A DNA stretch of 6,448 nucleotides from Pseudomonadota bacterium (GTDB lineage Bacteria; Pseudomonadota; Alphaproteobacteria; Acetobacterales; Acetobacteraceae). The stretch spans positions 1 through 6,448 of the forward strand of contig JAJZVE010000269.1 in assembly GCA_021845835.1 (NCBI GenBank), in the 5' to 3' direction. Of this stretch, positions 1 through 5,756 are shown in pieces. The stretch's first letter is position 1, and the number at the start of each line of letters is the position of its first letter. Position numbers and translations under genes: made by a program. The notes under the pieces are model-generated. The model saw only the letters and a list, made by a program, of their open reading frames with translations, was not told the origin of the DNA and made no database searches.

Positions 1-1
1 G

Positions 2-832
2 CTCGCGCGCCTGACGGCGGCGGCGCGCGGCGGCCAGGTGGTGTTCGGCGCCGATGTGCCGCTCGGGCTGCCCCGCGCCTATGCGCGGCTGCACGCGGCC
101 GAGCCGGATTTTGCTTCGTTTCTGCGACGTCTGGCCGATCGGCCGGATTTCTTCGCGGTGTGCGCGACCTTGCAGGACGTGGGGCCGGGGCGGCCGTTCT
201 ATCCGCTGCGCGGCACCGCCGGCATGACCCGTGCGGCGCACGCGGCGGCGCTCGGCTTGGGCGGCGCGGCCGATCTCTGCCGCGCCTGCGACCGCGCCAC
301 CGCCGAGCGTCCGGCCGGGGCGCCGGTGTTCTGGACGCTGGGCGCCAACCAGTCCGGCAAGGCGGCGGTCGTGTTCTGGCGCGACGTGCTGATCCCGGCG
401 CTGCACCGCCCCGCCCCGCCGCGGCTGTGGCCGTTCGACGGCGATCTGGCGGCGCTGCTGGCCGGGCGCGGCACGGTGATCGCCGAAACCTATCCCGCCG
501 AGGCGCTGCGCCACCTCGGCCTGCGGATGAACGGCAGCAAGCGCCGCCACGCCGACCGCCGCGCGCTGGCCGGGCCGGTCCTGGCCGCGATGCGCACGCT
601 CGCGGCGCGGCCCGACGCCGCCCTGGCCGCGGCGCTGGCGGACGGCTGCGGCGCCGACGCGGCGGGCGAGGACCGCTTCGACAGCGTCCTCGGCGTGCTC
701 TGCGTCGTGAACGTGCTCACCGGCAACCGCCCGGCCTTCGTGCCGGCCGATCCGTGGATCCGGCGCTGGGAAGGCTGGGTGCTCGGGCAGACGGCGCTGC
801 CGCGTCTGCCCGATCCGCCCCCGGCCGCCTGA
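2..832 (+). CDS. DUF429-like protein (predicted RNase H-fold), 5' end cut by window
   Basis: The reading frame is open from the left edge to a TGA at 830-832. GTG codons at 38 and 41 could be starts, but they would leave almost nothing before the first conserved strand, so the true start is probably outside the window. Visible landmarks are GADVPLGLP (about 47-73), WTLGANQSGKA (about 332-364), an acidic VIAETYPAEA strand (about 476-505), a basic GSKRRHADRR stretch (about 533-563) and EDRFDSVLG near the C-terminus (668-694). This order (Asp in a VPLGLP strand, Glu in an E-x-YP strand, basic stretch, late Asp in a helix) resembles DUF429, a family predicted to have an RNase H-like fold. That assignment is from memory of the family, and no activity is established. 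There is no signal peptide or membrane segment in the visible part, so it is probably cytoplasmic. It converges on the next gene with only 9 bases between stop codons. It could instead be an uncharacterised relative outside DUF429 proper. Confidence 0.6.
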   Translation, partial: LARLTAAARGGQVVFGADVPLGLPRAYARLHAAEPDFASFLRRLADRPDFFAVCATLQDVGPGRPFYPLRGTAGMTRAAHAAALGLGGAADLCRACDRATAERPAGAPVFWTLGANQSGKAAVVFWRDVLIPALHRPAPPRLWPFDGDLAALLAGRGTVIAETYPAEALRHLGLRMNGSKRRHADRRALAGPVLAAMRTLAARPDAALAAALADGCGADAAGEDRFDSVLGVLCVVNVLTGNRPAFVPADPWIRRWEGWVLGQTALPRLPDPPPAA

Positions 833-841
833 GCGCCCCCG

Positions 842-1405
842 CTACGCCGCGCGGACGAGGATCTTGCCGCCATCCCAGATGCCGAGGCAGACGCGCTCGC
901 CGCCGCGCACCAGCATCAGATAGGGGTCAAGCACCGCCCGTTCCTGCACCAGCTCGCCCAGGATCAGCGCCGAGCCGGGCACCTGCTTCTGCAGGTCGCG
1001 GCCCAGTTCCGCAATCGGCCCCGGCACGCCGAGCCGCGCCAGCGAGCCGGACGGCACCCACCGCTCCTCCCAGTGCGAGCCGGCGCGCAGCCGCAGCAGG
1101 CCGGTCGCGAACAGCAGCGGCAGCAGGAACAGCCAGGCGAAGCTGAGCGTGGCAGGCAGCGTCGGCGACACTGTCTTCAGCCCGTCCGCCAGCCCGCTGG
1201 TCGCCGCCATGCCGACGAACGGCAGCAGCAGGCCGAGCAGCAGCAGGCCCTGGTGGCGGTACCAGAAATTCGGTCCGAACTTCTGCACCTGGGCGCGCTT
1301 GTGCGCCGCCAGCGCCGCCAGCGGCACGGGGGCAATGCCGTTCTCCTCCAGCACCTCGGCGAGCGAGCCGAGGCGCGCAACCGGTATCGCTGTGTCGAAG
1401 GGCAT
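842..1405 (-). CDS. Hypothetical membrane protein with two TM segments
   Basis: This 187-residue protein starts at ATG 1405 and stops with TAG at 842-844. I do not recognise its family. The N-terminus (1-50) is soluble and ends in a basic/aromatic stretch, HKRAQVQKFGPNFWYRHQ. Two hydrophobic segments follow at about 52-73 and 85-106. The remaining 80 residues are soluble and contain VLDPYLMLVRGGERVCLGIWDGG (about 158-180), broken here by no gap or repeat, which looks like a compact beta-rich domain. With two TM segments both ends should lie on the same side, probably the cytoplasm given the many positive charges before the first TM. The start is supported by a purine-rich ribosome binding site just upstream. 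The frame competes with a longer plus-strand frame over the same bases, but that one is repetitive in Gln/Arg/Ala and looks like a shadow. It is divergent from the transporter gene at 1556. A link between the two is possible through a shared intergenic region but is not shown. Confidence 0.72.
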   Translation of the reverse strand: MPFDTAIPVARLGSLAEVLEENGIAPVPLAALAAHKRAQVQKFGPNFWYRHQGLLLLGLLLPFVGMAATSGLADGLKTVSPTLPATLSFAWLFLLPLLFATGLLRLRAGSHWEERWVPSGSLARLGVPGPIAELGRDLQKQVPGSALILGELVQERAVLDPYLMLVRGGERVCLGIWDGGKILVRAA

Positions 1406-1410
1406 GGCGT

Positions 1411-1420
1411 CTTCCTCCCT
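1411..1420 (-). promoter_or_regulatory. Ribosome binding site for the 842-1405 gene
   Basis: Read on the minus strand, AGGGAGGAAG lies 5 bases before the ATG at 1405-1403. It is a good purine-rich Shine-Dalgarno match and supports this start and strand over the competing plus-strand frame. Confidence 0.65.
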
Positions 1421-1504
1421 GCCATGTTGCCGACCCCCAGAGTCCGCCAGAAGCGGGCGCGATCACACTCACACTTCGGTGACGCGCCGTGCCGCCGCCC
1501 TCTT

Positions 1505-1530
1505 GCCAAGTCCGCGGCGGCGGACAAGGC
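1505..1530 (+). repeat. Small inverted repeat / hairpin in the transporter leader
   Basis: The arms GTCCGC (1510-1515) and GCGGAC (1520-1525) are perfectly complementary around a GGCG loop. They are flanked by a symmetric AA/AA mismatch and then by GCC (1505-1507) pairing with GGC (1528-1530). The structure ends 13 bases before the ribosome binding site of the transporter. No T-run follows, so it does not look like an intrinsic terminator. It could be an operator or an mRNA leader structure, or chance in GC-rich DNA. Confidence 0.35.
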
Positions 1531-1543
1531 TGCACGGCGACGC

Positions 1544-1551
1544 AGGGGGGG
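1544..1551 (+). promoter_or_regulatory. Ribosome binding site for the MFS transporter
   Basis: AGGGGGGG lies 4 bases upstream of ATG 1556. It is a G-rich, non-canonical Shine-Dalgarno sequence, and it decides the start against upstream in-frame codons. The seven-G run is also a possible slippage site, which could change RBS spacing. Confidence 0.5.
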
Positions 1552-1555
1552 AAAC

Positions 1556-2854
1556 ATGGCGGATCTGGAACAACGCACGATGGCGAAGGTGTCGGCGCGG
1601 CTCGTGCCGTTCCTGATGCTGTGCTACTTCGTCGCCTATCTGGACCGGGTGAACGTCGGCTTCGCCGGGCTGACCATGCGCAAGGATCTGGCGCTGTCGA
1701 ACGCGGCCTTCGGCCTCGCCTCCGGCATCTTCTTCCTGACCTATTTCGTGTTCGAGGTGCCGTCCAACCTGTTCCTGCACCGCTTCGGCGCGCGCAAATG
1801 GATCGCGCGCATCATGCTGACCTGGGGGCTGGTGTCGGGCGCCGATGCGTTCGTGCAGGGCGAGTATTCGTTCTATCTGGTGCGCCTGCTGCTCGGCGCG
1901 GCCGAGGCGGGGTTCTTCCCCGGCATCATTTTCTTCCTCACGCTCTGGTTCCCCGGCGTCTATCGCGGCCGCATCGTCGCCTGGTTCATGGCGGCGATCC
2001 CGGCGTCCTCGGTGATCGGCGCGCCGGTGTCCAGCCTGCTGCTGTATCTGGACGGCGTCGGCGGACTGAAGGGCTGGCAGTGGCTGTTCGTCGTGGAAGC
2101 GGTGCCGGCGCTGATCCTTTCGGTGGTGGTGTTCTTCTACCTGACCGACCGGCCGGCGGACGCAACCTGGCTCGCGCCCGACGAGCGGCGCTGGCTGTCC
2201 GACCGGCTGGCGGCGGAGGAGCGGCAGCGCATGGCGGCCGAACATATTTCCGTGGGCCAGGCGCTGCGCGACTGGCGGGTGCTGACGCTGGCGCTGGTCT
2301 ATTTCGGCGGCGTCGCCACCAACTACGGCATCGGCTTCTGGCTGCCGCAGATCGTGCAGTCCTTCGGCGGCCTGAGCAAGTTCCAGATCGGCCTGATCAC
2401 GGCGATCCCGTATGCGGTCGGCACGGTGACGATGGTGCTGTGGGGCCGCCATTCCGACCGGCGGATGGAGCGCAAGCTGCACGTCGCGATCCCGCTGGCG
2501 GTGGCGGCGGTCGGCATCGCGCTGGCCGGGCTGGTGAGCGACCCGCTGATCAAGATGGTGCTGCTGAGCATCGCCGGCTTCGGCGTGTTCGCCAACCTGC
2601 CGGTGTTCTGGACGCTGCCGGCGGCGTTCCTGTCGGGCGCCGGGGCGGCGGCGGGGATCGCCATCATCAACGCGCTGGGCAACCTGGCCGGCTTCGTCGG
2701 GCCGTATGCGATGGGCTGGATCAAGGACTCGACCGGCAGTTTCGGCGGCGGCCTGCTGCTGATCGCGGCACTGGCGCTGATCGGCTGCATCGCCGTGCTG
2801 CTGCTGCGCCACGACACACGGCTGGAGACGGCGCCGGCGCAGGCGGGGGAGTAG
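1556..2854 (+). CDS. MFS transporter, anion:cation symporter (ACS) family
   Basis: This 432-residue inner-membrane secondary transporter has the normal length for the family and about 12 hydrophobic segments. The frame is open further upstream, but ATG 1556 has the ribosome binding site and gives the expected short cytoplasmic N-terminus. Family marks are YLDRVNVGFAGL after TM1 (28-39), FEVPSNL in TM2 (66-72), the MFS motif A region HRFGARKWIAR in the TM2-3 loop (75-85), RLLLGAAEAGFFPG in TM4 (110-123), a long charged central loop (about 197-240) and a second motif A-like loop, GRHSDRRMERK (297-307). This pattern is typical of the phthalate/tartrate/4-hydroxyphenylacetate permease group, which imports organic anions with protons. 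The substrate cannot be read from sequence, and no catabolic gene or regulator is adjacent. It appears to be a single-gene unit: it diverges from the 842-1405 gene and is separated by 211 bases from the next plus-strand gene. Confidence 0.93.
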   Translation: MADLEQRTMAKVSARLVPFLMLCYFVAYLDRVNVGFAGLTMRKDLALSNAAFGLASGIFFLTYFVFEVPSNLFLHRFGARKWIARIMLTWGLVSGADAFVQGEYSFYLVRLLLGAAEAGFFPGIIFFLTLWFPGVYRGRIVAWFMAAIPASSVIGAPVSSLLLYLDGVGGLKGWQWLFVVEAVPALILSVVVFFYLTDRPADATWLAPDERRWLSDRLAAEERQRMAAEHISVGQALRDWRVLTLALVYFGGVATNYGIGFWLPQIVQSFGGLSKFQIGLITAIPYAVGTVTMVLWGRHSDRRMERKLHVAIPLAVAAVGIALAGLVSDPLIKMVLLSIAGFGVFANLPVFWTLPAAFLSGAGAAAGIAIINALGNLAGFVGPYAMGWIKDSTGSFGGGLLLIAALALIGCIAVLLLRHDTRLETAPAQAGE

Positions 2855-2891
2855 GGGTGGTCATCCTTCGGCTTCGGTTTCCATCTCCTGT

Positions 2892-2925
2892 CGATTGCGA
2901 CGCTCGACCGGGCAGCATGCAATCG
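2892..2925. repeat. Inverted repeat, 7-base arms
   Basis: CGATTGC (2892-2898) and GCAATCG (2919-2925) are perfectly complementary across a 20-base spacer. An overlapping, longer imperfect pairing also exists: GCATGCAATCGCA (2915-2927) with TGCGATCCATGC (2995-3006), allowing a one-base bulge and a mismatch. The second arm of the first repeat is therefore shared by two possible pairings. There is no T-tract, so terminator function is unsupported. It may be a regulator site or chance. Confidence 0.3.
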
Positions 2926-3052
2926 CAGTGGATTACTGCTGGCTGCTGCCACAGTATGACGAAACGATCCGTCGCTCGCGGGGGGGCGGCCGCGTGCGAT
3001 CCATGCGGAGCATGAACAGCTTGCCGAGCTTGGGTGCGGACCGATAGCGCCA

Positions 3053-3058
3053 AAGGAG
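3053..3058 (+). promoter_or_regulatory. Ribosome binding site deciding the start of the GT87-like gene
   Basis: AAGGAG at 3053-3058 is a strong Shine-Dalgarno match. It is 1 base from the GTG at 3060 but 7 bases from the in-frame GTG at 3066. The spacing favours 3066 as the start. Confidence 0.7.
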
Positions 3059-3065
3059 CGTGCCA

Positions 3066-4301
3066 GTGGGCACAGGCAATTTGTACCCGAAATTGGACTG
3101 GCGCCGATATCCGGCTGCGACGGGCATGATTTTTTTTGTCTTGACGCTTATTTTTGTTTTCGGTTTAACAATGTTTGTTGCAGGTTCGCATTTCTATTGG
3201 CAATGGCGCGACGGAGTCGATCAGGTTTCCACCCGCGCCCTGGTAATGCCGGAGGCCGACTATTCGCTGCTTTGGTCGGCGGGGAACATGGCGGCAGCAG
3301 GACACCCGGTGGATGTTTACGACGGGTTGAAACTGTTGACTTGGCGCCAGCGGCTGTTTGGCCCGATCTTCAACCGCCTCGATTGGATGTATCCGCCGCC
3401 AGTGTTGGCGTTGGGCGTCGGCGTGTCACGTTTCCCGCTGCTCTCTGGCTATTTCGTGTGGATTACGATGATCTGCGGCGCGTCCGTCTGGGTTCTGCGC
3501 GCGGCCGGATTGTCGTGGCGGGTTGTGATGCTCGGACTATTCGGGCCGCCGACTTGGACCTGCATTGCGCTGGGCCAACATGCGCCGCTGGTCGCCTCTC
3601 TCGTCGTTGCCGGGCTGCTGCGCTCACGCGCCGCACCAGTGCGCGCCGGTATCCAAGTGGCGCTTGCGACGTTCAAGCCGCATCTGGGCATCCTGGTTCC
3701 AATCGTGTGGATCGCGCAGCGCCGCTGGACCGCCTTCGTTACCGCCGCGATTGTCACGCTGCTGCTCGCCGCGGGCAGCACGGCCCTGCTTGGCGTCGGC
3801 ATCTGGTCCGCCTTTCTGCGCGGCACCGGTCTATCGGGTCGCGATTTACTTGAGCACTTCTTCAAGGGCGGCTTTCCATCTTATGCCGCCTCCGTGTTCT
3901 GGATGGCGCGCAGTTTCGGCGGCTCGCTCGCGGTCAGCTATGCGGCGCAGGCCGTGGCCGCCGTCCTGGCGGTCGCCGGAACCTGGATGGCGGCGCGGCA
4001 TGGCAACGACACCGCCGCAGGGACGGTCGCCGTATGCCTGACCCTGCTCGTCTCGCCCTACCTCTATTCCTTCGACATCGTCGGATATTCGATCGTGGTG
4101 GCGATGCTGTTCGAGCGTCGGCGCTTTGCCCTTCTGCCAATGCTGCTCTGGCTTGCTGCGGGCGTCAGCGAGTTGTTCACGTTCCTCACGGGGATTGCGG
4201 TCCTGCCGGCGCTCATCGCGCTCGCGGCGCTGCTGGCCTGGCGGGAATTCGGCGTGTCCCCGGCACTACCTGCACTGGCCGGGGCGGTGGAACACGCATA
4301 G
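3066..4301 (+). CDS. DUF2029/GT87-like polyprenyl-phosphate-sugar glycosyltransferase
   Basis: This is a 411-residue polytopic membrane protein starting at GTG 3066 and stopping at TAG 4299-4301. TM1 (about 18-40) is followed by an extracytoplasmic loop with an acidic motif, PEADYSLLWSAGN (62-74), where GT-C enzymes carry their catalytic Asp. Further family marks are VYDG (84-87), MYPPP (108-112), GQHAPL (170-175), FKPHLGILVP (203-212) and SPYLYSFDIV (330-339), with about nine to ten TM segments in all. These fit DUF2029 / glycosyltransferase family 87, whose known members use polyprenyl-phosphate-mannose to add alpha-mannose outside the membrane. Sugar and acceptor here are unknown. Its 5' end is strikingly AT-rich with a T8 run, unlike its neighbours and its own 3' half, which may point to transfer or selection on that stretch. 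It probably has its own promoter, since 211 bases separate it from the transporter. Its last 36 coding bases overlap the end of the opposing GT22 gene. Confidence 0.82.
   Translation: MGTGNLYPKLDWRRYPAATGMIFFVLTLIFVFGLTMFVAGSHFYWQWRDGVDQVSTRALVMPEADYSLLWSAGNMAAAGHPVDVYDGLKLLTWRQRLFGPIFNRLDWMYPPPVLALGVGVSRFPLLSGYFVWITMICGASVWVLRAAGLSWRVVMLGLFGPPTWTCIALGQHAPLVASLVVAGLLRSRAAPVRAGIQVALATFKPHLGILVPIVWIAQRRWTAFVTAAIVTLLLAAGSTALLGVGIWSAFLRGTGLSGRDLLEHFFKGGFPSYAASVFWMARSFGGSLAVSYAAQAVAAVLAVAGTWMAARHGNDTAAGTVAVCLTLLVSPYLYSFDIVGYSIVVAMLFERRRFALLPMLLWLAAGVSELFTFLTGIAVLPALIALAALLAWREFGVSPALPALAGAVEHA
3141..3169 (+). promoter_or_regulatory. Sigma-70-like promoter match inside the GT87-like gene
   Basis: TTGACG (3141-3146) and TTTAAC (3164-3169) are separated by 17 bases, matching five of six and four of six consensus positions. 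It lies in an AT-rich island (14 of 50 G/C by my count at 3131-3180). Transcripts from it would start inside codons of TM1, so it is not an obvious promoter for the gene. It may be fortuitous, arising from Phe/Leu/Val codons. Confidence 0.25.
4266..4301. other. Convergent overlap of two glycosyltransferase coding ends
   Basis: The plus-strand GT87-like gene ends at TAG 4299-4301, and the minus-strand GT22 gene ends at TAG 4268-4266 (CTA on the plus strand). Thirty-six bases therefore code on both strands: the GT87-like C-terminus (about 11 residues ending GAVEHA) and the GT22 C-terminus (about 11 residues ending PGQCR). No intrinsic terminator is visible on either side. Confidence 0.8.
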
Positions 4302-5756
4302 CCTTGTCTCGCCCGGGGACTCCGTGCCGAAGCAGCCGACCGTCGCGTAGCCGGGCAATGCGTCGGCCGGGCGGCCGATGACGACGTTGAAGCGGGACTG
4401 CCACGCCGGCAGCGCCGCATCGGGCGGCTGCGGCACGTCGCGTCCGTCCAGCACCACACGCAGCGGCAGTCGAACCGTCAGACCAGCGAAGAACTGCGAG
4501 CGGTCAAAGGATTCGAAATACAACGGCACGTCCCGCTGCAGATACGTGTAACCTCCGGAGAAATAGACGTGCAGGGAGCGCACAGCGACGCCGCAGACCT
4601 GCGGCACCGCACCGGCGGCGGCGAAAGCGCGGATCATGGCGCCGCCGCGATGCCATGCGTCGGGCGGCGTCGCCCCGGCCAGTGCCGTCGCCGCTTCCCC
4701 AGCCGCCAGCAGCAGCGCCGCCGCCGCCGCGAAGGCGACCGACGGTGAACCGCGCCGCAGCCGCCGGATCAGCAACATCAAACCCGGCCCGATCAGCAGC
4801 GGTGCGGCAACCATGGCGAGGTAGATGAAGCGCTGCTCCTTGTGCGGCGTCAGGGCATGCAGCGCGACCGTCGCGACAAATGCGATCGCGAGCGCCGGGA
4901 AGCGCCGCGCCCCGAGCGCCGCCAGCGCCAGCAGTAACGGGAACACCGGCCCCCAGGCGGCGAGGAAATAGGACGGGGTGAACCACCATGGCCGCGTGCC
5001 GAGAGCCGCGCTCACGCCGCCGGCGGTATTGCGGGCAATGTTCAGCCACACCGACTGGAAGGGTGCGCCCCAGGTCAGCGCGTCCAGGCCACCGCCGAGC
5101 ACCGCCACCGTCGCCAGTCCGGCGGCACAGACCAGCGCCAACGCACGGCAATCGTGCCGCTGCTGCCAGAGCACGGCGAGCGCGAGCGGCGGCGCATACT
5201 GGAAGCGCAGCACGGCTGCGAGCCCGAGCAGGATGCCCGACAGCGCCAGCCGCCGCGGCGCGCCCGGCTGCTCGCCAAGCCACAGCGCGAGGATGGCGAC
5301 ATGCGCCGCGATCGGCTCCGTCATGGCCACCGGGGCGAAATAGAGCGCCTCGTACCACAGCGCCCCGAGCAATCCAGTCGCGACGCCGCCCGCCAGCCCG
5401 CCATCCCGCTCGCCGACGCGAAAGCCGACATAGGGCACGACGAGCGAAAGGGCGATGCAGCCGAGCCGCACCGCAAACACGTCGCCCCCGGGCGACGGAT
5501 CGATCAACGCGGCGAGGCGCATGATCGCGGCGATCAGGGCCGGCAGCAGCCAGGAGCGGATACCTTCGACATACTCCCACGGCACCACGCCGCTGCCGAA
5601 TGCCAGCCGGTGGCCCTGTTCGAGATACTGGAAGGTTTCGTCGATGAACAGGATGTACTGATGCGTCAGCACCAGCCACAGGCGCACGGCCAGCGCAATG
5701 GCAAGCACCGCAGCGAGGGCGTGGCGCCGGCGGGCGATCGAATCAGGCGACGCCAT
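4266..5756 (-). CDS. GT22-family (ALG9/PIG-B-like) membrane glycosyltransferase
   Basis: This 496-residue GT-C enzyme starts at ATG 5756. A GTG 18 bases upstream would add six residues (MPRGAF) and is less likely. After a short basic N-terminus and TM1 (about 12-31), the first extracytoplasmic loop has IDETFQYLEQGHRLAFG (38-54) and YVEGIRSWLLP (62-72). These are the family 22 signatures, with the acidic pair D39-E40 expected to be catalytic. HKEQRFIY (305-312) is the other hallmark, matching the HKEERF-type motif of ALG9, ALG12 and PIG-B. About ten TM segments lie between 12 and 365. The last 130 residues are soluble and likely extracytoplasmic, containing YFSGGYTYLQRDVPLYF (398-414). Eukaryotic relatives add mannose from dolichyl-phosphate-mannose, so a polyprenyl-phosphate sugar donor is inferred, not shown. 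The start overlaps the preceding membrane-protein gene by 14 bases, which suggests translational coupling, as I see no good ribosome binding site. Its end overlaps the opposing GT87-like gene. Confidence 0.87.
   Translation of the reverse strand: MASPDSIARRRHALAAVLAIALAVRLWLVLTHQYILFIDETFQYLEQGHRLAFGSGVVPWEYVEGIRSWLLPALIAAIMRLAALIDPSPGGDVFAVRLGCIALSLVVPYVGFRVGERDGGLAGGVATGLLGALWYEALYFAPVAMTEPIAAHVAILALWLGEQPGAPRRLALSGILLGLAAVLRFQYAPPLALAVLWQQRHDCRALALVCAAGLATVAVLGGGLDALTWGAPFQSVWLNIARNTAGGVSAALGTRPWWFTPSYFLAAWGPVFPLLLALAALGARRFPALAIAFVATVALHALTPHKEQRFIYLAMVAAPLLIGPGLMLLIRRLRRGSPSVAFAAAAALLLAAGEAATALAGATPPDAWHRGGAMIRAFAAAGAVPQVCGVAVRSLHVYFSGGYTYLQRDVPLYFESFDRSQFFAGLTVRLPLRVVLDGRDVPQPPDAALPAWQSRFNVVIGRPADALPGYATVGCFGTESPGETRLCVFHRPGQCR

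Larger units (their letters stand above)
2855..3065. other. Intergenic region between transporter and GT87-like gene
   Basis: No supported gene lies in this 211-base gap. Its third-position G/C bias is broken in all frames. It holds the inverted repeat at 2892-2925, a small stem with arms GCAGT (2925-2929) and ACTGC (2935-2939), a seven-G run in 2980-2986 and the ribosome binding site at 3053. I see no stem followed by a T-run after the transporter and no promoter with two good boxes, although a promoter for the downstream gene would be expected here. Confidence 0.5.

Noticed and set aside
833..841. A shared terminator between the DUF429-like gene and the converging hypothetical gene
   Set aside because: The gap is 9 bases and no stem with a T-run is visible around it.
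1073..1555. Upstream in-frame extension of the transporter
   Set aside because: The added residues are Gln/Arg/Ala-rich, overlap the opposing 842-1405 gene, and the ribosome binding site supports ATG 1556.
1469..2812. A 447-codon open frame on the minus strand opposite the transporter
   Set aside because: It is rich in His, Gln, Arg and Asp with no domain pattern. It is the antisense shadow of a well-supported MFS gene in GC-rich DNA.
2933..2960. TTACTG-N16-TATGAC as a promoter in the intergenic gap
   Set aside because: The upstream box matches the consensus at only two positions, which is not above chance.
1489..3015. A 508-codon plus-strand frame over the transporter and the following gap
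   Set aside because: It is Arg/Ala/Gly-rich and has no membrane segments or motifs; it is an out-of-frame shadow.
3012..3047. An 11-codon frame (MNSLPSLGADR) as a leader peptide
   Set aside because: It has no properly spaced ribosome binding site and no run of regulatory codons.
3021..3048. TTGCCG-N16-GATAGC as promoter of the GT87-like gene
   Set aside because: The -10 box is poor, and the start point would fall within the ribosome binding site at 3053-3058.
4504..5679. A 391-codon minus-strand frame inside the GT22 gene
   Set aside because: It is an alternative frame dominated by Arg/Ala/Gly. The GT22 motifs are all in the other frame.
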